From contig JBKEAM010000134.1 in NCBI GenBank assembly GCA_047972265.1, forward strand, positions 1 to 64,000: 64,000 nt of DNA. The letters are read 5' to 3'. A model generated the notes under the pieces. It was given only the letters and a program-made list of their open reading frames with translations. It was not told the DNA's origin and made no database searches. This document shows, one piece after another, positions 43,702 to 52,555 of this stretch. Each line of letters starts with the position of its first letter. Positions within the stretch are counted from its first letter, which is position 1. The position numbers and the translations under genes are program-made. The DNA comes from JAAYCI01 sp047972265. Its GTDB lineage: Bacteria > Bacillota > Clostridia > Oscillospirales > Ruminococcaceae.

Positions 43702-45576
43702 TTAATCTACCCTGTATACATTTGCCTCGTAGGGGCGCAAGGTGCGCGACACCGTATCGTAGTTAGAAACCACCAAGTGCTGGTTTGGCAAAATGCGGGC
43801 CGGGCGGGCCACTTCTTTTTCGGTAATGTTCATTTCTACATACCATTTTTCTCCATCATGGATGCGGAAATAGCAAAACAGTTTTTCGTTTTTAGAAAAA
43901 ACAGGTTTAAAGCTGCCATACACAAGGCCCAAATTTTCGTTGCGCAAGGCAACAATCTTTTGATAATGGTTCCACACAGAGCGGGGGTCTTCCATTTGCA
44001 CAGTGGCGTTTAAATATTCTACACCGTCTGTCATGCGCATCCAAGGCTGACCGCCCGAAAATCCCGCATTAAGCCCCGCCCCCCAAGGCAAAGGCGCACG
44101 ACAATGGTCCGGCGCATTTTGCAGCGATTTTTTTAGCACATGTGGATCTTCTGCCTTATCCCTATGGTCCACATACATGCGGTGTGCAGCAGTGCTCTTC
44201 ATTTCATCAATAGATTTAAAATGCAGGTTGGGCAGGCCCAGCTCTTCTCCCTGATAAATTACAGGGGTTCCCCGCAGGGTAAGCAGCATGGTGCCAAGCA
44301 ACTTTGCCAGTATCCCCCTATAAATAGGGCTGCTGCCAAGACGGCTTACCATACGGGCAAAATCGGGACCTTCCAACGTAACGCCCAGCCAGCCAGCATC
44401 TGCATATTCTTTCATCCAATGCAAAAAATGCTCTTTTAAATAGGCAAGGGTACAACTGCCATCGCTTTGCTTTTTACCCTGCAAAGTGCGCAGATGAGAA
44501 TTATCTACCACAAAACTAAGCCCATCTTTGCCCGCAGCACAAAGCTGCGTTGCGGTTTGGGTGCCCGTGCGGTGTATTTCTCCGGCCAAAAAAGCCTCGG
44601 GAAACTGCGCACTTACGGCCTCTTGCATCTCTTGTATATAGCCCGGCAAAGCAGAGCGATAATAGGTTTTTTCAAACCCGCGAATGCCCATTAAAGCGCC
44701 CATTTGCGGGCTGGCATCCCCAAAATCAGCCTTGGCAATGGAGGCCACCGAATGCAAAACGATGCCATCGACCCCCTGATTCATCCAAAAAAGCAAACTA
44801 TTTGCAATATCCGAGCGCACATCGGCACTGCCCCAGTTTAGGTCTGCACTATGCCGCCCGCCGGTACGCAAAACCCAGCACTCTGTTTCGGGCATCCAGC
44901 GCCAGGCACCTATACCGGCACCACCCCAGTTGTTGGGGGGCGCTTCTTCTTTGCCCCTCATCATAAAATACCGCTGTCCCTCGGGGCCGTCCAAGTCGTT
45001 TTGCGCCTCAACAAACCAAGGGTGCTTGTCGGAGGTAGAAAGAACATCCATACCCAGCACTACTTTTATGCCCCGGGCATGGGCCGCTTTTATAAGTTTT
45101 TGCAGTTCTTTCCCGTTGCCAAACTCGTTATTGGGCTCTTTAAAATCAAGCGTGCCTCTTTCTCCGGTAGGGTCTGCACAAAGCAAGGCTGTAAGCCACA
45201 GGGCTGTAACGCCCAAATTTTCGAGATAAGGCAACCTTTGCACAATCCCGGCTATATCCCCCATGCCATCATGGTTTGCATCCATAAAGCTGGGCAGGTA
45301 TATGCGGTATAGCACGGCCTCTTTCCACCATGCGGGTTTTGGCTGCTCGTCCTTAATAACCGGTTGGGGCAGCCCTGCCCCCTCCACCGCCTGTATCAAT
45401 GCATCGGCAAAACCGCGACCTCCCAGCTTATCTAAGCGAGAAAGCGGTGTGCGCCCGGCCAAAGTGCCCGCCGGCCAATCGATATTTCTACCCTTTTTGC
45501 GCATTAATTCTTGTAAAATATCATGTCCTACCGGATGATTCCAAGCTTCACTCAACCGGCTATTGCGTGTAAGCAT
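43702..45576 (-). CDS. GH13 alpha-glucosidase-like protein with lost catalytic residues
   Basis: 624 residues. An N-terminal extension (1-80, unrecognised) precedes a GH13 barrel closest to oligo-1,6-glucosidases: YRIYLPSFMDANHDGMGDI, PPNNWGG, SADLNWGSADVR and GTPVIYQGEELGLPN are kept. The catalytic signatures are not. Region I (DxxxNH) reads G175...L179-S180. Region II (GFRxD) reads G-I-V273-L-H275, so Arg and the nucleophile Asp are gone. Region III Glu333 stays; region IV has P404-D405 for His-Asp. It should not hydrolyse by the retaining mechanism. A sugar-binding or scaffold role is inference. Between the epimerase gene (28 bp) and tcdA (20 bp). Confidence 0.85.
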   Translation of the reverse strand: MLTRNSRLSEAWNHPVGHDILQELMRKKGRNIDWPAGTLAGRTPLSRLDKLGGRGFADALIQAVEGAGLPQPVIKDEQPKPAWWKEAVLYRIYLPSFMDANHDGMGDIAGIVQRLPYLENLGVTALWLTALLCADPTGERGTLDFKEPNNEFGNGKELQKLIKAAHARGIKVVLGMDVLSTSDKHPWFVEAQNDLDGPEGQRYFMMRGKEEAPPNNWGGAGIGAWRWMPETECWVLRTGGRHSADLNWGSADVRSDIANSLLFWMNQGVDGIVLHSVASIAKADFGDASPQMGALMGIRGFEKTYYRSALPGYIQEMQEAVSAQFPEAFLAGEIHRTGTQTATQLCAAGKDGLSFVVDNSHLRTLQGKKQSDGSCTLAYLKEHFLHWMKEYADAGWLGVTLEGPDFARMVSRLGSSPIYRGILAKLLGTMLLTLRGTPVIYQGEELGLPNLHFKSIDEMKSTAAHRMYVDHRDKAEDPHVLKKSLQNAPDHCRAPLPWGAGLNAGFSGGQPWMRMTDGVEYLNATVQMEDPRSVWNHYQKIVALRNENLGLVYGSFKPVFSKNEKLFCYFRIHDGEKWYVEMNITEKEVARPARILPNQHLVVSNYDTVSRTLRPYEANVYRVD

Positions 45577-45604
45577 AATAAACGGGTTCCCTTCGTGTTT
45601 GTTT

Positions 45605-46483
45605 TTACAGCAGCTCTATTGTTAGGGCGGTGTCAAATGTTTTGCCCGGCTGCAACAGGGTTTGCCCTGGTTTGTTTTCAAATTCTCCATACCTTTGCGG
45701 GCCGTCCGGCAGGCCATGCCATGGCTCTATACATAAAAGCGGAAGCGTACCCACCGCAGGCGCCCATAATAAAACATAGGGAAAGCCCTCGATATATACG
45801 CGTATTGTTTCTTTGCCCGCATCCACGGGGCACAAATCTATATAGCGGGACTTTAACCCTGTAAGGCAGATACTATCCACCTCAAAAAGTGTGGGCGAAA
45901 GCTCCATGGATTTTTGATTTTCAAACAAAAGTGTTTTTTTACCGCTTACGTAGCCGTTTACCGTTTCAATCTCCATAGGAGATTCTGGCACTTCAAACAC
46001 CACTTGATAGCGGGTTGTTTTGGGATGCCACCCAAAAGGCAGAGCAAACCCCGGGTGAAAACCAAGGGTAAAGGGCAAAAGCGCGTTGCCCTGATTGACA
46101 ACACGCACCTGCTGCCGCAGGCTGCCGCCCGCCAATGTATACTCTACCTCCAGTGCAAACTGGTATGGATAATAGTTTTGGGTAAGGGGGCTGTTTTGCA
46201 GCCGAAAGACAAGCGCCTTTTTATCGTGCCGACTGCAGGCAAACTCGAAATTGCGCGCAAAACCATGCTGTGCCGCCGGGTAAGCCCTGCCCTGTACTTT
46301 TAATTGTTTATCCCAAACATTTCCGCAATGCGGAAACAACAAAGGAGCATGCCTGTCCCATATATCCGGGTCGGCCTGCCAAAGAATCTCTTTTTGCGTT
46401 TTTTTATTGTAGATACTGCAAATTTCAGCCCCTTTGCTTTCTACAGCAACCGAAATTTGCTCTCCATCCAAAAAATACTGCAT
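45605..46483 (-). CDS. Aldose 1-epimerase family protein (LacX-like)
   Basis: 292 residues with the galactose mutarotase fold. HGFAR (His73), LGFHPGF (His143) and CIEPWHGLPD (Glu253) supply the residues expected for acid/base catalysis, so it is probably active on a sugar or sugar phosphate; the substrate is not determinable. ATG follows GGAGAGGG. First gene of the epimerase-GH13-like-tcdA unit. AT-rich sequence upstream (46540-46600) may hold a promoter (TATACT near 46545), but no good -35 was found. Confidence 0.88.
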   Translation of the reverse strand: MQYFLDGEQISVAVESKGAEICSIYNKKTQKEILWQADPDIWDRHAPLLFPHCGNVWDKQLKVQGRAYPAAQHGFARNFEFACSRHDKKALVFRLQNSPLTQNYYPYQFALEVEYTLAGGSLRQQVRVVNQGNALLPFTLGFHPGFALPFGWHPKTTRYQVVFEVPESPMEIETVNGYVSGKKTLLFENQKSMELSPTLFEVDSICLTGLKSRYIDLCPVDAGKETIRVYIEGFPYVLLWAPAVGTLPLLCIEPWHGLPDGPQRYGEFENKPGQTLLQPGKTFDTALTIELL

Positions 46484-46696
46484 TGCCCTCTCCTTAAAGC
46501 TACTTTCTATTCACTCTTTTTGACGCTCTAATTATTCCAAAATAGTATATCTTATAAATATGAACAAATAAACAGTATTTAAGCCCCTAAATATTACAAA
46601 AGGTTTGCACACATAGGGTTTTAAGGCATTGGATTTGCAAAAATAAATTTGCGCCGTGGCTTGCGGATGGCAAATGTTACTGGCAACTGTTTTATA

Positions 46697-46735
46697 AATA
46701 AAAAAGGCCCCGTCTTTATACAAAACCGGAGCCTT
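46697..46735 (-). terminator. Intrinsic terminator after the phosphohexomutase gene
   Basis: AAGGCTCCG and CGGGGCCTT pair over 9 bp (one G-U), followed by TTTTTTATTT on the minus strand, 14 bp after the stop. The remaining gap 46484-46696 is AT-rich and holds no gene that I can see. Confidence 0.85.
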
Positions 46736-46748
46736 ACATATGCTGCTG

Positions 46749-48437
46749 TTAGTCTTTTACCATTTTGGGCAAAGATTGCAGATACTCCGCAATAGCTTTC
46801 TCTGCCTCTGCACGTGTTTTTTTATTTACGGTACAGTAAATTTTTAGTTTAGGCTCGGTACCCGAGGGACGCATGCAAACCGAAGTACCATCCTCCAGCC
46901 AAAATTTAAGCACATTGCTGCTGGGTAAAGAACGGTCTTGCAGCGGATTATTTTCGTCCCACAAGAAATCGCGTACCCTTACAACCTTAGACCCGCAAAG
47001 CTGAGCCGGGCTTTGGCTGCGCATTGCGCGCATACGTGCCGCCATTTCTTCACTGCCGCGCGGCCCCTCAAACTGGAAGGTAAGCAGGCCGCTGAGGTAG
47101 AAGCCAAATTTATTATACAAATCTTCCATAGCATCAAACAGGGTTTGCCCGTTTGCCTTGCACTCGGCCGCAAGGTCACTTGCAATTAGGCAAGCGCCAA
47201 CTGCGTCTTTATCGCGCACGTAGCTGCCTACCATGTAGCCAACGCTTTCTTCAAAACCAAAGATAAAACGGTCTCCCTCGCCGGTTTTTTCCAGCACAGC
47301 AATTTCGCCTGCAATGTGTTTAAAGCCGGTTAACACTTCGCGCATTTCTACGCCATAGTGCTCGGCCACAATACGGGCCATTTCGGAAGATACTACCGAA
47401 TCTACCGCAATGGGGTTTGCGGGCATACGCCCGGTGGCAATGCGGTGACGGCAGAGATAATCTAACAGCAAAACGCCAATTTCGTTGCCGTTTAGGTGCA
47501 CCGGCCCGTTGGAAGAGCTGGAAACCACACCTACACGGTCACTATCCGGGTCTGTAGCCAGCAGCATTGCCGCGTTTGTTTTTTGCAGCAGCTTTACGCC
47601 AAGCTCTAATGCCGGTTCCATCTCGGGGTTGGGGTAAGACGCCGTGGGGAAGGTGCCATCGGGCTTGGCTTGTTCTTCCACTATTTGTATATCTGTATAG
47701 CCCGCACGGTTTAGCACCGTGGTAACGGGCACAAGGCCGGTACCGTGCAAGGGGGTATAGGCAATGGTAATATCGGTAGGGGGCGCATCTACCATGCGCT
47801 GTGCCAAAACCACATTATAAAAATCTTCTTCTACCTGCTGCGAAATAACCTGCACAGCAACCTCTTTGCCCTCTTCTTCGGGCCTTTTTTGCGCAAAATA
47901 ATCCACACCGTCTATCTTTGCCAAAATGGCATCGGCTACGTCTTCGCCAATTTGGCATCCATCTGCATCGTACACCTTATATCCGTTGTATTTAGAGGGG
48001 TTATGGCTGGCGGTAACCATTACACCCGCTTGGCACCCCAAACGGCGCACAGTAAACGAAAGCATGGGCGTGGGATGGATACCACTGTATATCCATGCTT
48101 CTATACCGTTTTTAGACAAAACCGAGGCAACTTCGGCCGCAAATTCTTTTGAATTTAGGCGGCTATCGAAAGAAATTGCCACCTTTGCGCCCTTATGCAC
48201 ACTGTTTAAATAATCGGCCAGGCCACGGGTAACGCGGCGGATAGAATAGATGTTCATTCTGTTTGTGCCCGCACCCATTACACCGCGCAAGCCAGCCGTG
48301 CCAAATGCAAGCTCTTGGCTAAAACGGTCTTCAATTTCGGCCTCTTTGCCCTTAATATCTGCAAGCTCCTGCGCCAATAACGGCTCTTTTACATTTTCGC
48401 ACCAGCGCTGATACTCTTTATGCAAAGCATTTTCCAT
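46749..48437 (-). CDS. Phospho-sugar mutase (phosphoglucomutase/phosphomannomutase family)
   Basis: 562 residues, the long PgcA-like form. Catalytic phosphoserine in VMVTASHNPSKYNGYK, the metal loop ATDPDSDRVGV, sugar-specificity loop GFEESVGYMVG, and the phosphate-binding RPSGTEPKLKIY are present. Interconverts hexose 1- and 6-phosphates, most likely glucose for wall-polymer and glycogen precursors. The start at 48435-48437 follows GGAGGG; 11 in-frame codons upstream are not supported. Monocistronic with a TTGACA promoter and terminator. Confidence 0.93.
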   Translation of the reverse strand: MENALHKEYQRWCENVKEPLLAQELADIKGKEAEIEDRFSQELAFGTAGLRGVMGAGTNRMNIYSIRRVTRGLADYLNSVHKGAKVAISFDSRLNSKEFAAEVASVLSKNGIEAWIYSGIHPTPMLSFTVRRLGCQAGVMVTASHNPSKYNGYKVYDADGCQIGEDVADAILAKIDGVDYFAQKRPEEEGKEVAVQVISQQVEEDFYNVVLAQRMVDAPPTDITIAYTPLHGTGLVPVTTVLNRAGYTDIQIVEEQAKPDGTFPTASYPNPEMEPALELGVKLLQKTNAAMLLATDPDSDRVGVVSSSSNGPVHLNGNEIGVLLLDYLCRHRIATGRMPANPIAVDSVVSSEMARIVAEHYGVEMREVLTGFKHIAGEIAVLEKTGEGDRFIFGFEESVGYMVGSYVRDKDAVGACLIASDLAAECKANGQTLFDAMEDLYNKFGFYLSGLLTFQFEGPRGSEEMAARMRAMRSQSPAQLCGSKVVRVRDFLWDENNPLQDRSLPSSNVLKFWLEDGTSVCMRPSGTEPKLKIYCTVNKKTRAEAEKAIAEYLQSLPKMVKD

Positions 48438-48544
48438 TATACTGCCCTCCTGCCGCCATTGGCCCAGCACTTTAACACAGCCCCTTGGCCAAACGGACGG
48501 ATTTTAATTTTTGTAGAAAATACACAAGTTTTTCTTATTAAAAA

Positions 48545-48574
48545 ATCATACCATTGCGCAAAAGGCTTTGTCAA
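48545..48574 (-). promoter_or_regulatory. Promoter of the phospho-sugar mutase gene
   Basis: TTGACA (48569-48574), 18-bp spacer, TATGAT (48545-48550) on the minus strand, about 108 bp before the start. Confidence 0.75.
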
Positions 48575-48588
48575 TAAAGCCTCGTTTA

Positions 48589-48625
48589 CAAAACAAAACC
48601 CGCCTGCCTAAAACAGGCAGACGGG
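48589..48625 (-). terminator. Intrinsic terminator after the CD1247-family gene
   Basis: CCCGTCTGCCT and AGGCAGGCGGG form an 11-bp stem (one G-U) around TGTTT, followed by TTTTGTTTTG, 14 bp after the stop codon. Confidence 0.9.
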
Positions 48626-48638
48626 GGAAAACATCACA

Positions 48639-49046
48639 TTATTCGTCATCGTGATGATGATGCTCGCAGCCACAGTCGCAGGCGTCAATTTCAATTTCAA
48701 TTTTTTCGCCGCAGGCAGGGCATACAACATCTCCACTCATAAGGGCTTCTTCATCCACAATTACTGCCTCTTTACAGTTGGGGCAGGTAATTTCGTACTC
48801 GTCATCTTCATCATACTCAGCGCCATCGCCAAAAACCTCGTCCTCTACAAAGGTAAGGTCTTCGTCAATTTCTTCTACTGCGTCATACAAATCAGACAGA
48901 TCTGCCGAAACATCTTCTACATCGCTTGCCATTTCGGAAAGAAGCTCCAGCATTTCTTTGATAACGCGGGTTTCTTTTTTATCAGCTTCTAAGTCCAGCC
49001 CTTCGGCCAGGCCCTTGATGTAAGCCGCTTTTTCTGAAAGGTTCAT
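48639..49046 (-). CDS. CD1247-family acidic zinc-ribbon protein
   Basis: 135 residues. The N-terminal helical part (1-48: MNLSEKAAYIKGLAEGL at the start) matches the CD1247-type domain found in Clostridia. A very acidic coiled-coil-like centre follows, then a zinc ribbon (CPNC...CPAC) and a tail CDCGCEHHHHDDE dense in metal ligands. Function unknown. Downstream of efp by 21 bp, a constant neighbour in Clostridia, which hints at a translation-related role (inference). ATG follows AGGAGG. Confidence 0.88.
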   Translation of the reverse strand: MNLSEKAAYIKGLAEGLDLEADKKETRVIKEMLELLSEMASDVEDVSADLSDLYDAVEEIDEDLTFVEDEVFGDGAEYDEDDEYEITCPNCKEAVIVDEEALMSGDVVCPACGEKIEIEIDACDCGCEHHHHDDE

Positions 49047-49067
49047 TCTTTGTTGCCTCCTGTGCGC

Positions 49068-49625
49068 TTAAGCGCGCTCCATATATTCTCCTGTACGGGT
49101 GTCTACGCGAATTTTTTCGCCTTCGTTTATGAAAAGGGGTACCCGAACTTCGGCCCCGGTTTCCAGTGTTGCAGGCTTTAAAGTATTGGTGGCAGTATTG
49201 CCTTTCATGCCGGGCTCTGTTTTGGTAATCTCCAAAACAACAAAGTTGGGAGGCTCTACACCAAAAACGTTGCCTTTGTAAGAAAGAACCTTTACTACTT
49301 CGTTCTCTTTTACAAACCTAAACCCATCCGAAAGATCTTTTTCGTTTAAGGGGATTTGCTCGTAGGTCTCTGTATCCATAAAGTAATACAGGTCGCTATC
49401 TTCGTACAAATACTGCATATCGCGGCGCTCTATAACAGCCGAAGGGAACTTATCACTGGGGTTGTAGGTTTTTTCGGTAACCGCGCCAGTGATAACATTT
49501 TTAGTTTTAGTACGAACAAAGGCTGCCCCCTTACCGGGTTTTACGTGCTGAAACTCTACTATTTGCAGCACCTGGCCGTCTTCTTCAAATGTTGCACCGT
49601 TACGGAAATCTCCTGCTGAAATCAT
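49068..49625 (-). CDS. efp: Elongation factor P
   Basis: Relieves ribosome stalling at polyproline. 185 residues, three beta-barrel domains; the tip loop HVKPGKGAAFVRTK carries the lysine that is modified in many bacteria, and DLYYFMDTETYEQI is typical of the middle domain. ATG follows GGAGGAG. It has its own promoter (49683-49711) and lies downstream of the proline peptidase gene, the classic pepP-efp neighbourhood. Confidence 0.97.
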   Translation of the reverse strand: MISAGDFRNGATFEEDGQVLQIVEFQHVKPGKGAAFVRTKTKNVITGAVTEKTYNPSDKFPSAVIERRDMQYLYEDSDLYYFMDTETYEQIPLNEKDLSDGFRFVKENEVVKVLSYKGNVFGVEPPNFVVLEITKTEPGMKGNTATNTLKPATLETGAEVRVPLFINEGEKIRVDTRTGEYMERA

Positions 49626-49682
49626 GCTACTCCTCCATGGCGTACCCTGCGGGCCGCGTTATTATACCACAAACCTATTTAT

Positions 49683-49711
49683 ATTTTACTGTATTGGCGG
49701 GCTCATTTCAA
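49683..49711 (-). promoter_or_regulatory. Promoter of efp
   Basis: TTGAAA (49706-49711), 17-bp spacer, TAAAAT (49683-49688) on the minus strand, about 58 bp before the start. A second TATAAT follows at about 49660-49665 without a good -35. Confidence 0.6.
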
Positions 49712-49755
49712 CCCTTTTGGCTAAAACAGCGCGGTTTATACTCCCTGCTTTTGCT

Positions 49756-50829
49756 TTACAGTACAATAAGCTGCTTATTGCTGGCGGGCAGCGGTTGGCA
49801 GCCGGTTTCGGTAATAAGCACAGTATCCTCTATACGCACGCCAAAACGACCCGGCAGGTAAATGCCCGGCTCAACCGTAATCATCATGCCTGCCTGCGTT
49901 TTAGAGGTATCTTTGGGAGAAAAACGGGGGTCTTCATGGATTTCGATGCCAACCGAGTGCCCAAGACCGTGCCCAAAATACCCTTTATAGCCGGCGTCAT
50001 AAATCATATCGCGCGCCACGGCATCCACCTCGTTGCAAATACGGCCTGCACGCACTGCCTCAAGCCCTGCCAAGTGTGCCCGCAAAACAAGGTCGTACAC
50101 ATCTTTTTGCTCCTGGCTTGGCTGGCCAAAAGCCACTGTACGGGTCATATCAGCGCAATAGCCGCCAACTTTTGCACCAAAATCCATGGTGATAAAATCG
50201 CCGAGTTTAATTTTGTTTTCTCCCGGAATGGCATGCGGCATACTGCCGTTGGTCCCCGCTGCGCAGATGGTGTTAAACGCCAATGTTAAAGAGCCGTTGC
50301 GGCGCATGTAAAATTCCATTTCCAGCATAATTTCAATTTCGGTCATGCCCTCACGGATGTAGCCTAAAATATGTGTAAAGCAAGCATCAGTAATTTTTTG
50401 TGCTTCTTTCATTCGCTCTACTTCTATTTCGTCTTTAATAGCACGCAGGGCGTTAAGCTCTTTAGAGAGGCGGGGCGAAGAATCCAGCTCAATGCTCTCC
50501 AGCTTTTCGGCAAGGCGGCCCAAAAGCGCCACAGAAATTGCATTTTCTACCATCAGGGTTTTTACGCCCTCTTTGGCTAAAAACTCTTTTATTTGAGACA
50601 GCACATCTTCTTCCAAAACAACTTCGGCATGCTTTACGCTTTTGCCCGCAATTTCGATATAGCGAGAATCGATGATGTAAATCATCTTATGAGGCAAAAC
50701 AAGCAACATACCCGCATCGTCCGAATCATAATCCAGCAGATAAAAACGATTGGGTGGGGTTTGAATTAATGCAGCCTCAAAACTGCTGCCCAAATTGCTT
50801 ATAAGACGTTTTGCGCGTTGTTCTACCAT
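49756..50829 (-). CDS. Xaa-Pro aminopeptidase (M24 family)
   Basis: 357 residues. N-terminal creatinase-like domain (about 1-125) then the pita-bread catalytic domain with all five metal ligands: Asp in MDFGAKVGGYCADMT (two Asp), His in GHGLGHSVGIEIHEDP, Glu in TVEPGIYLPG and Glu in VRIEDTVLIT. Removes N-terminal residues before proline, in the cytoplasm. Upstream of efp by 130 bp, with its own promoter at 50866-50893. Confidence 0.95.
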   Translation of the reverse strand: MVEQRAKRLISNLGSSFEAALIQTPPNRFYLLDYDSDDAGMLLVLPHKMIYIIDSRYIEIAGKSVKHAEVVLEEDVLSQIKEFLAKEGVKTLMVENAISVALLGRLAEKLESIELDSSPRLSKELNALRAIKDEIEVERMKEAQKITDACFTHILGYIREGMTEIEIMLEMEFYMRRNGSLTLAFNTICAAGTNGSMPHAIPGENKIKLGDFITMDFGAKVGGYCADMTRTVAFGQPSQEQKDVYDLVLRAHLAGLEAVRAGRICNEVDAVARDMIYDAGYKGYFGHGLGHSVGIEIHEDPRFSPKDTSKTQAGMMITVEPGIYLPGRFGVRIEDTVLITETGCQPLPASNKQLIVL

Positions 50830-50865
50830 TGTAATTCCTCTTTTCTGTTTGGGATCTCTTTACTC

Positions 50866-50893
50866 ATTATATACCTGCCACCACCAAAGGCAA
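50866..50893 (-). promoter_or_regulatory. Promoter of the Xaa-Pro aminopeptidase gene
   Basis: TTGCCT (50888-50893), 16-bp spacer, TATAAT (50866-50871) on the minus strand, 36 bp before the start and just after the stop of the endonuclease IV-like gene. Confidence 0.7.
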
Positions 50894-50900
50894 CAAATGT

Positions 50901-51758
50901 TTACCGGTTAAGACCCTGCCAATAGGCCAGCATGGTTTGGGCGTCCTCGGCCTGTGTACCCGCGCTTTCGCAAATAATGGTTGGGGAAAGGTTTCTTTTA
51001 TAGCACAGCTCTAAAAGCGGCTGATACTGCGGACCATATTGAGTATCGGCAAAGGTAAGGTGACGCTTTTCGCCCCCTGCCGAGTATTCTATTTTAGAAA
51101 AATGCGCATGAAAGCACCTAGCCCTATCGTCCTGCAAGGCATCTTCCATAGCGTTTAAAATATCTTCATAATCACTTAGGGCCGCCACGCCGCCCTGCGT
51201 ACGGGCATTTAAATGCCCAAAATCGATACAGGGCACTACTCTTTTATCGGTTTTGCAAAGTTCCAGCACCTCTTGCAGGGTGCCAAGCTGGCCTATTTTA
51301 CCCATGGTTTCGGGGCAGATAACAATATCCTCATACCCCTCTTCATCCAACGAGTGCAGCATAGCGGCCAAAGTTGCCTTTGCCTTTTGCAGCGCTTCTT
51401 CTCGTGTTTGTTTGCCGCAGCTGCCCGAATGAAAAATAACCCGCCGGCCGCCAAGCATACGCACTGCCTGTGCGCTTTTTAAAATATAGGTTACGCTATT
51501 AAGGCGTTTTTCTTCTTCCATGCTGGACATGGAAATATAATAGGGGGCATGCAGGCTAAATACAATGCCCAATTGCTCCCCTTTTTTACGCAAAATTTCG
51601 GCAGTGTCGGCCGCAAGACGCACCCCATGCCCACACTGATATTCAAACGCGTTTAAACCAAAAGACGCTGTATATTCGGGCATATCCTTCATCGCCTTAC
51701 CCTTTTGCGCCTTGAAAGACTCGGAAAGCCCCGCCGTGCCAAAACGAATATCGCTCAC
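50901..51758 (-). CDS. Endonuclease IV-like TIM-barrel protein
   Basis: 285 residues, AP-endonuclease 2 fold. Metal-binding positions are kept: SLHAPYY, IFHSGS, CPETMGK, CIDFGHLNAR, HAHFSKIEYS, HLTFADTQYGP and ICES. It is likely to incise DNA 5' to abasic sites, though this subgroup is more divergent than E. coli Nfo, so sugar isomerase-like activity cannot be ruled out. Its ATG overlaps the yqeG stop by 4 nt. Confidence 0.85.
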   Translation of the reverse strand: MSDIRFGTAGLSESFKAQKGKAMKDMPEYTASFGLNAFEYQCGHGVRLAADTAEILRKKGEQLGIVFSLHAPYYISMSSMEEEKRLNSVTYILKSAQAVRMLGGRRVIFHSGSCGKQTREEALQKAKATLAAMLHSLDEEGYEDIVICPETMGKIGQLGTLQEVLELCKTDKRVVPCIDFGHLNARTQGGVAALSDYEDILNAMEDALQDDRARCFHAHFSKIEYSAGGEKRHLTFADTQYGPQYQPLLELCYKRNLSPTIICESAGTQAEDAQTMLAYWQGLNR

Positions 51759-52261
51759 AGCAGCTTGCCCCCACGGCGATGGTAGCGTTTAATGATTGGT
51801 TTTTCTAGGTGACGTTTAAAGAGGATGCCCCGTTTAACGTCCTTGGCAAAGGGTTTAACCAAAAGCATGGGCACGCCATACAAACCGGCGGCAAGACTAT
51901 CGGTATAAATCTGATCGCCTACCATTGCTATTTGTTTGCGGGTAAGGTTCCATTTTTTACAGGCATACCGCAAACTGCGCACAGAAGGCTTACAGGCAAA
52001 ACTAATATACTCCAGCCCCAACCCCTCGGCAAAGGGTTGTACACGCTTGCGGTAGTTGTTGCTTGCAATCATTAAAAGAATATTGTTTTCTTTCATTAAT
52101 TGCAGCCACTGGCGGATGGAATCCGATACCTTTTGGCTGCTGTGAGCCGTAAGTGTATTGTCCACATCTAATACAAGCCCCTGTATGCCATTTTGAGCCA
52201 AAAACTGTGGTGTGATGCGCAAGATATCCTCAAAATAAAAATCTGGCGTAAAAAGCCCCAT
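51755..52261 (-). CDS. yqeG: YqeG-family HAD phosphatase
   Basis: 168 residues. Begins MGLFTPDFYFEDILRITP; HAD motif I LVLDVDNTLTAH with the nucleophile Asp, motif II ASNNYRKR, and motif IV VGDQIYTDSLAAG. The substrate is uncertain; phosphatidylglycerophosphate phosphatase has been proposed for related proteins. The frame is open 40 codons upstream, but AAAGGAAG lies 6-7 nt before this ATG. Coupled to the endonuclease IV-like gene. Confidence 0.92.
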   Translation of the reverse strand: MGLFTPDFYFEDILRITPQFLAQNGIQGLVLDVDNTLTAHSSQKVSDSIRQWLQLMKENNILLMIASNNYRKRVQPFAEGLGLEYISFACKPSVRSLRYACKKWNLTRKQIAMVGDQIYTDSLAAGLYGVPMLLVKPFAKDVKRGILFKRHLEKPIIKRYHRRGGKLL

Positions 52262-52323
52262 ACAAACTTCCTTTCTGCGAAACGATACAGAAGCAAAATA
52301 TTTTAAGTAAGCAATTGCAAACC

Positions 52324-52351
52324 AGTATAGGCAAACCGGCACATTACACAA
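52324..52351 (-). promoter_or_regulatory. Weak candidate promoter of yqeG
   Basis: TTGTGT (52346-52351), 16-bp spacer, TATACT (52324-52329) on the minus strand. The surrounding gap 52262-52555 is AT-rich and shows no gene. Confidence 0.35.
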
Positions 52352-52555
52352 CGGTGTATTACGTTGATTGCCCCAAAACAATTACAGCATTGTTTTAATA
52401 CATGGACACGGCAAATAAAGAAACCCGGCCAAGCTGTGTTGCGGCTTTATTATTAAAAAAGTGCCCATAACTGCATAATGATTTTTTTAATACTACATTT
52501 TAAAAAGAAAATTATTATATAAATAAAAAGCTTTTACACAGCTTTTAAATTTTTT

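Noticed and set aside
48639..48700. His-rich C-terminus of the CD1247-like protein as a frameshift artefact
   Set aside because: The frame is continuous from the zinc ribbon, and the stop is followed at once by the terminator, so the tail looks genuine.
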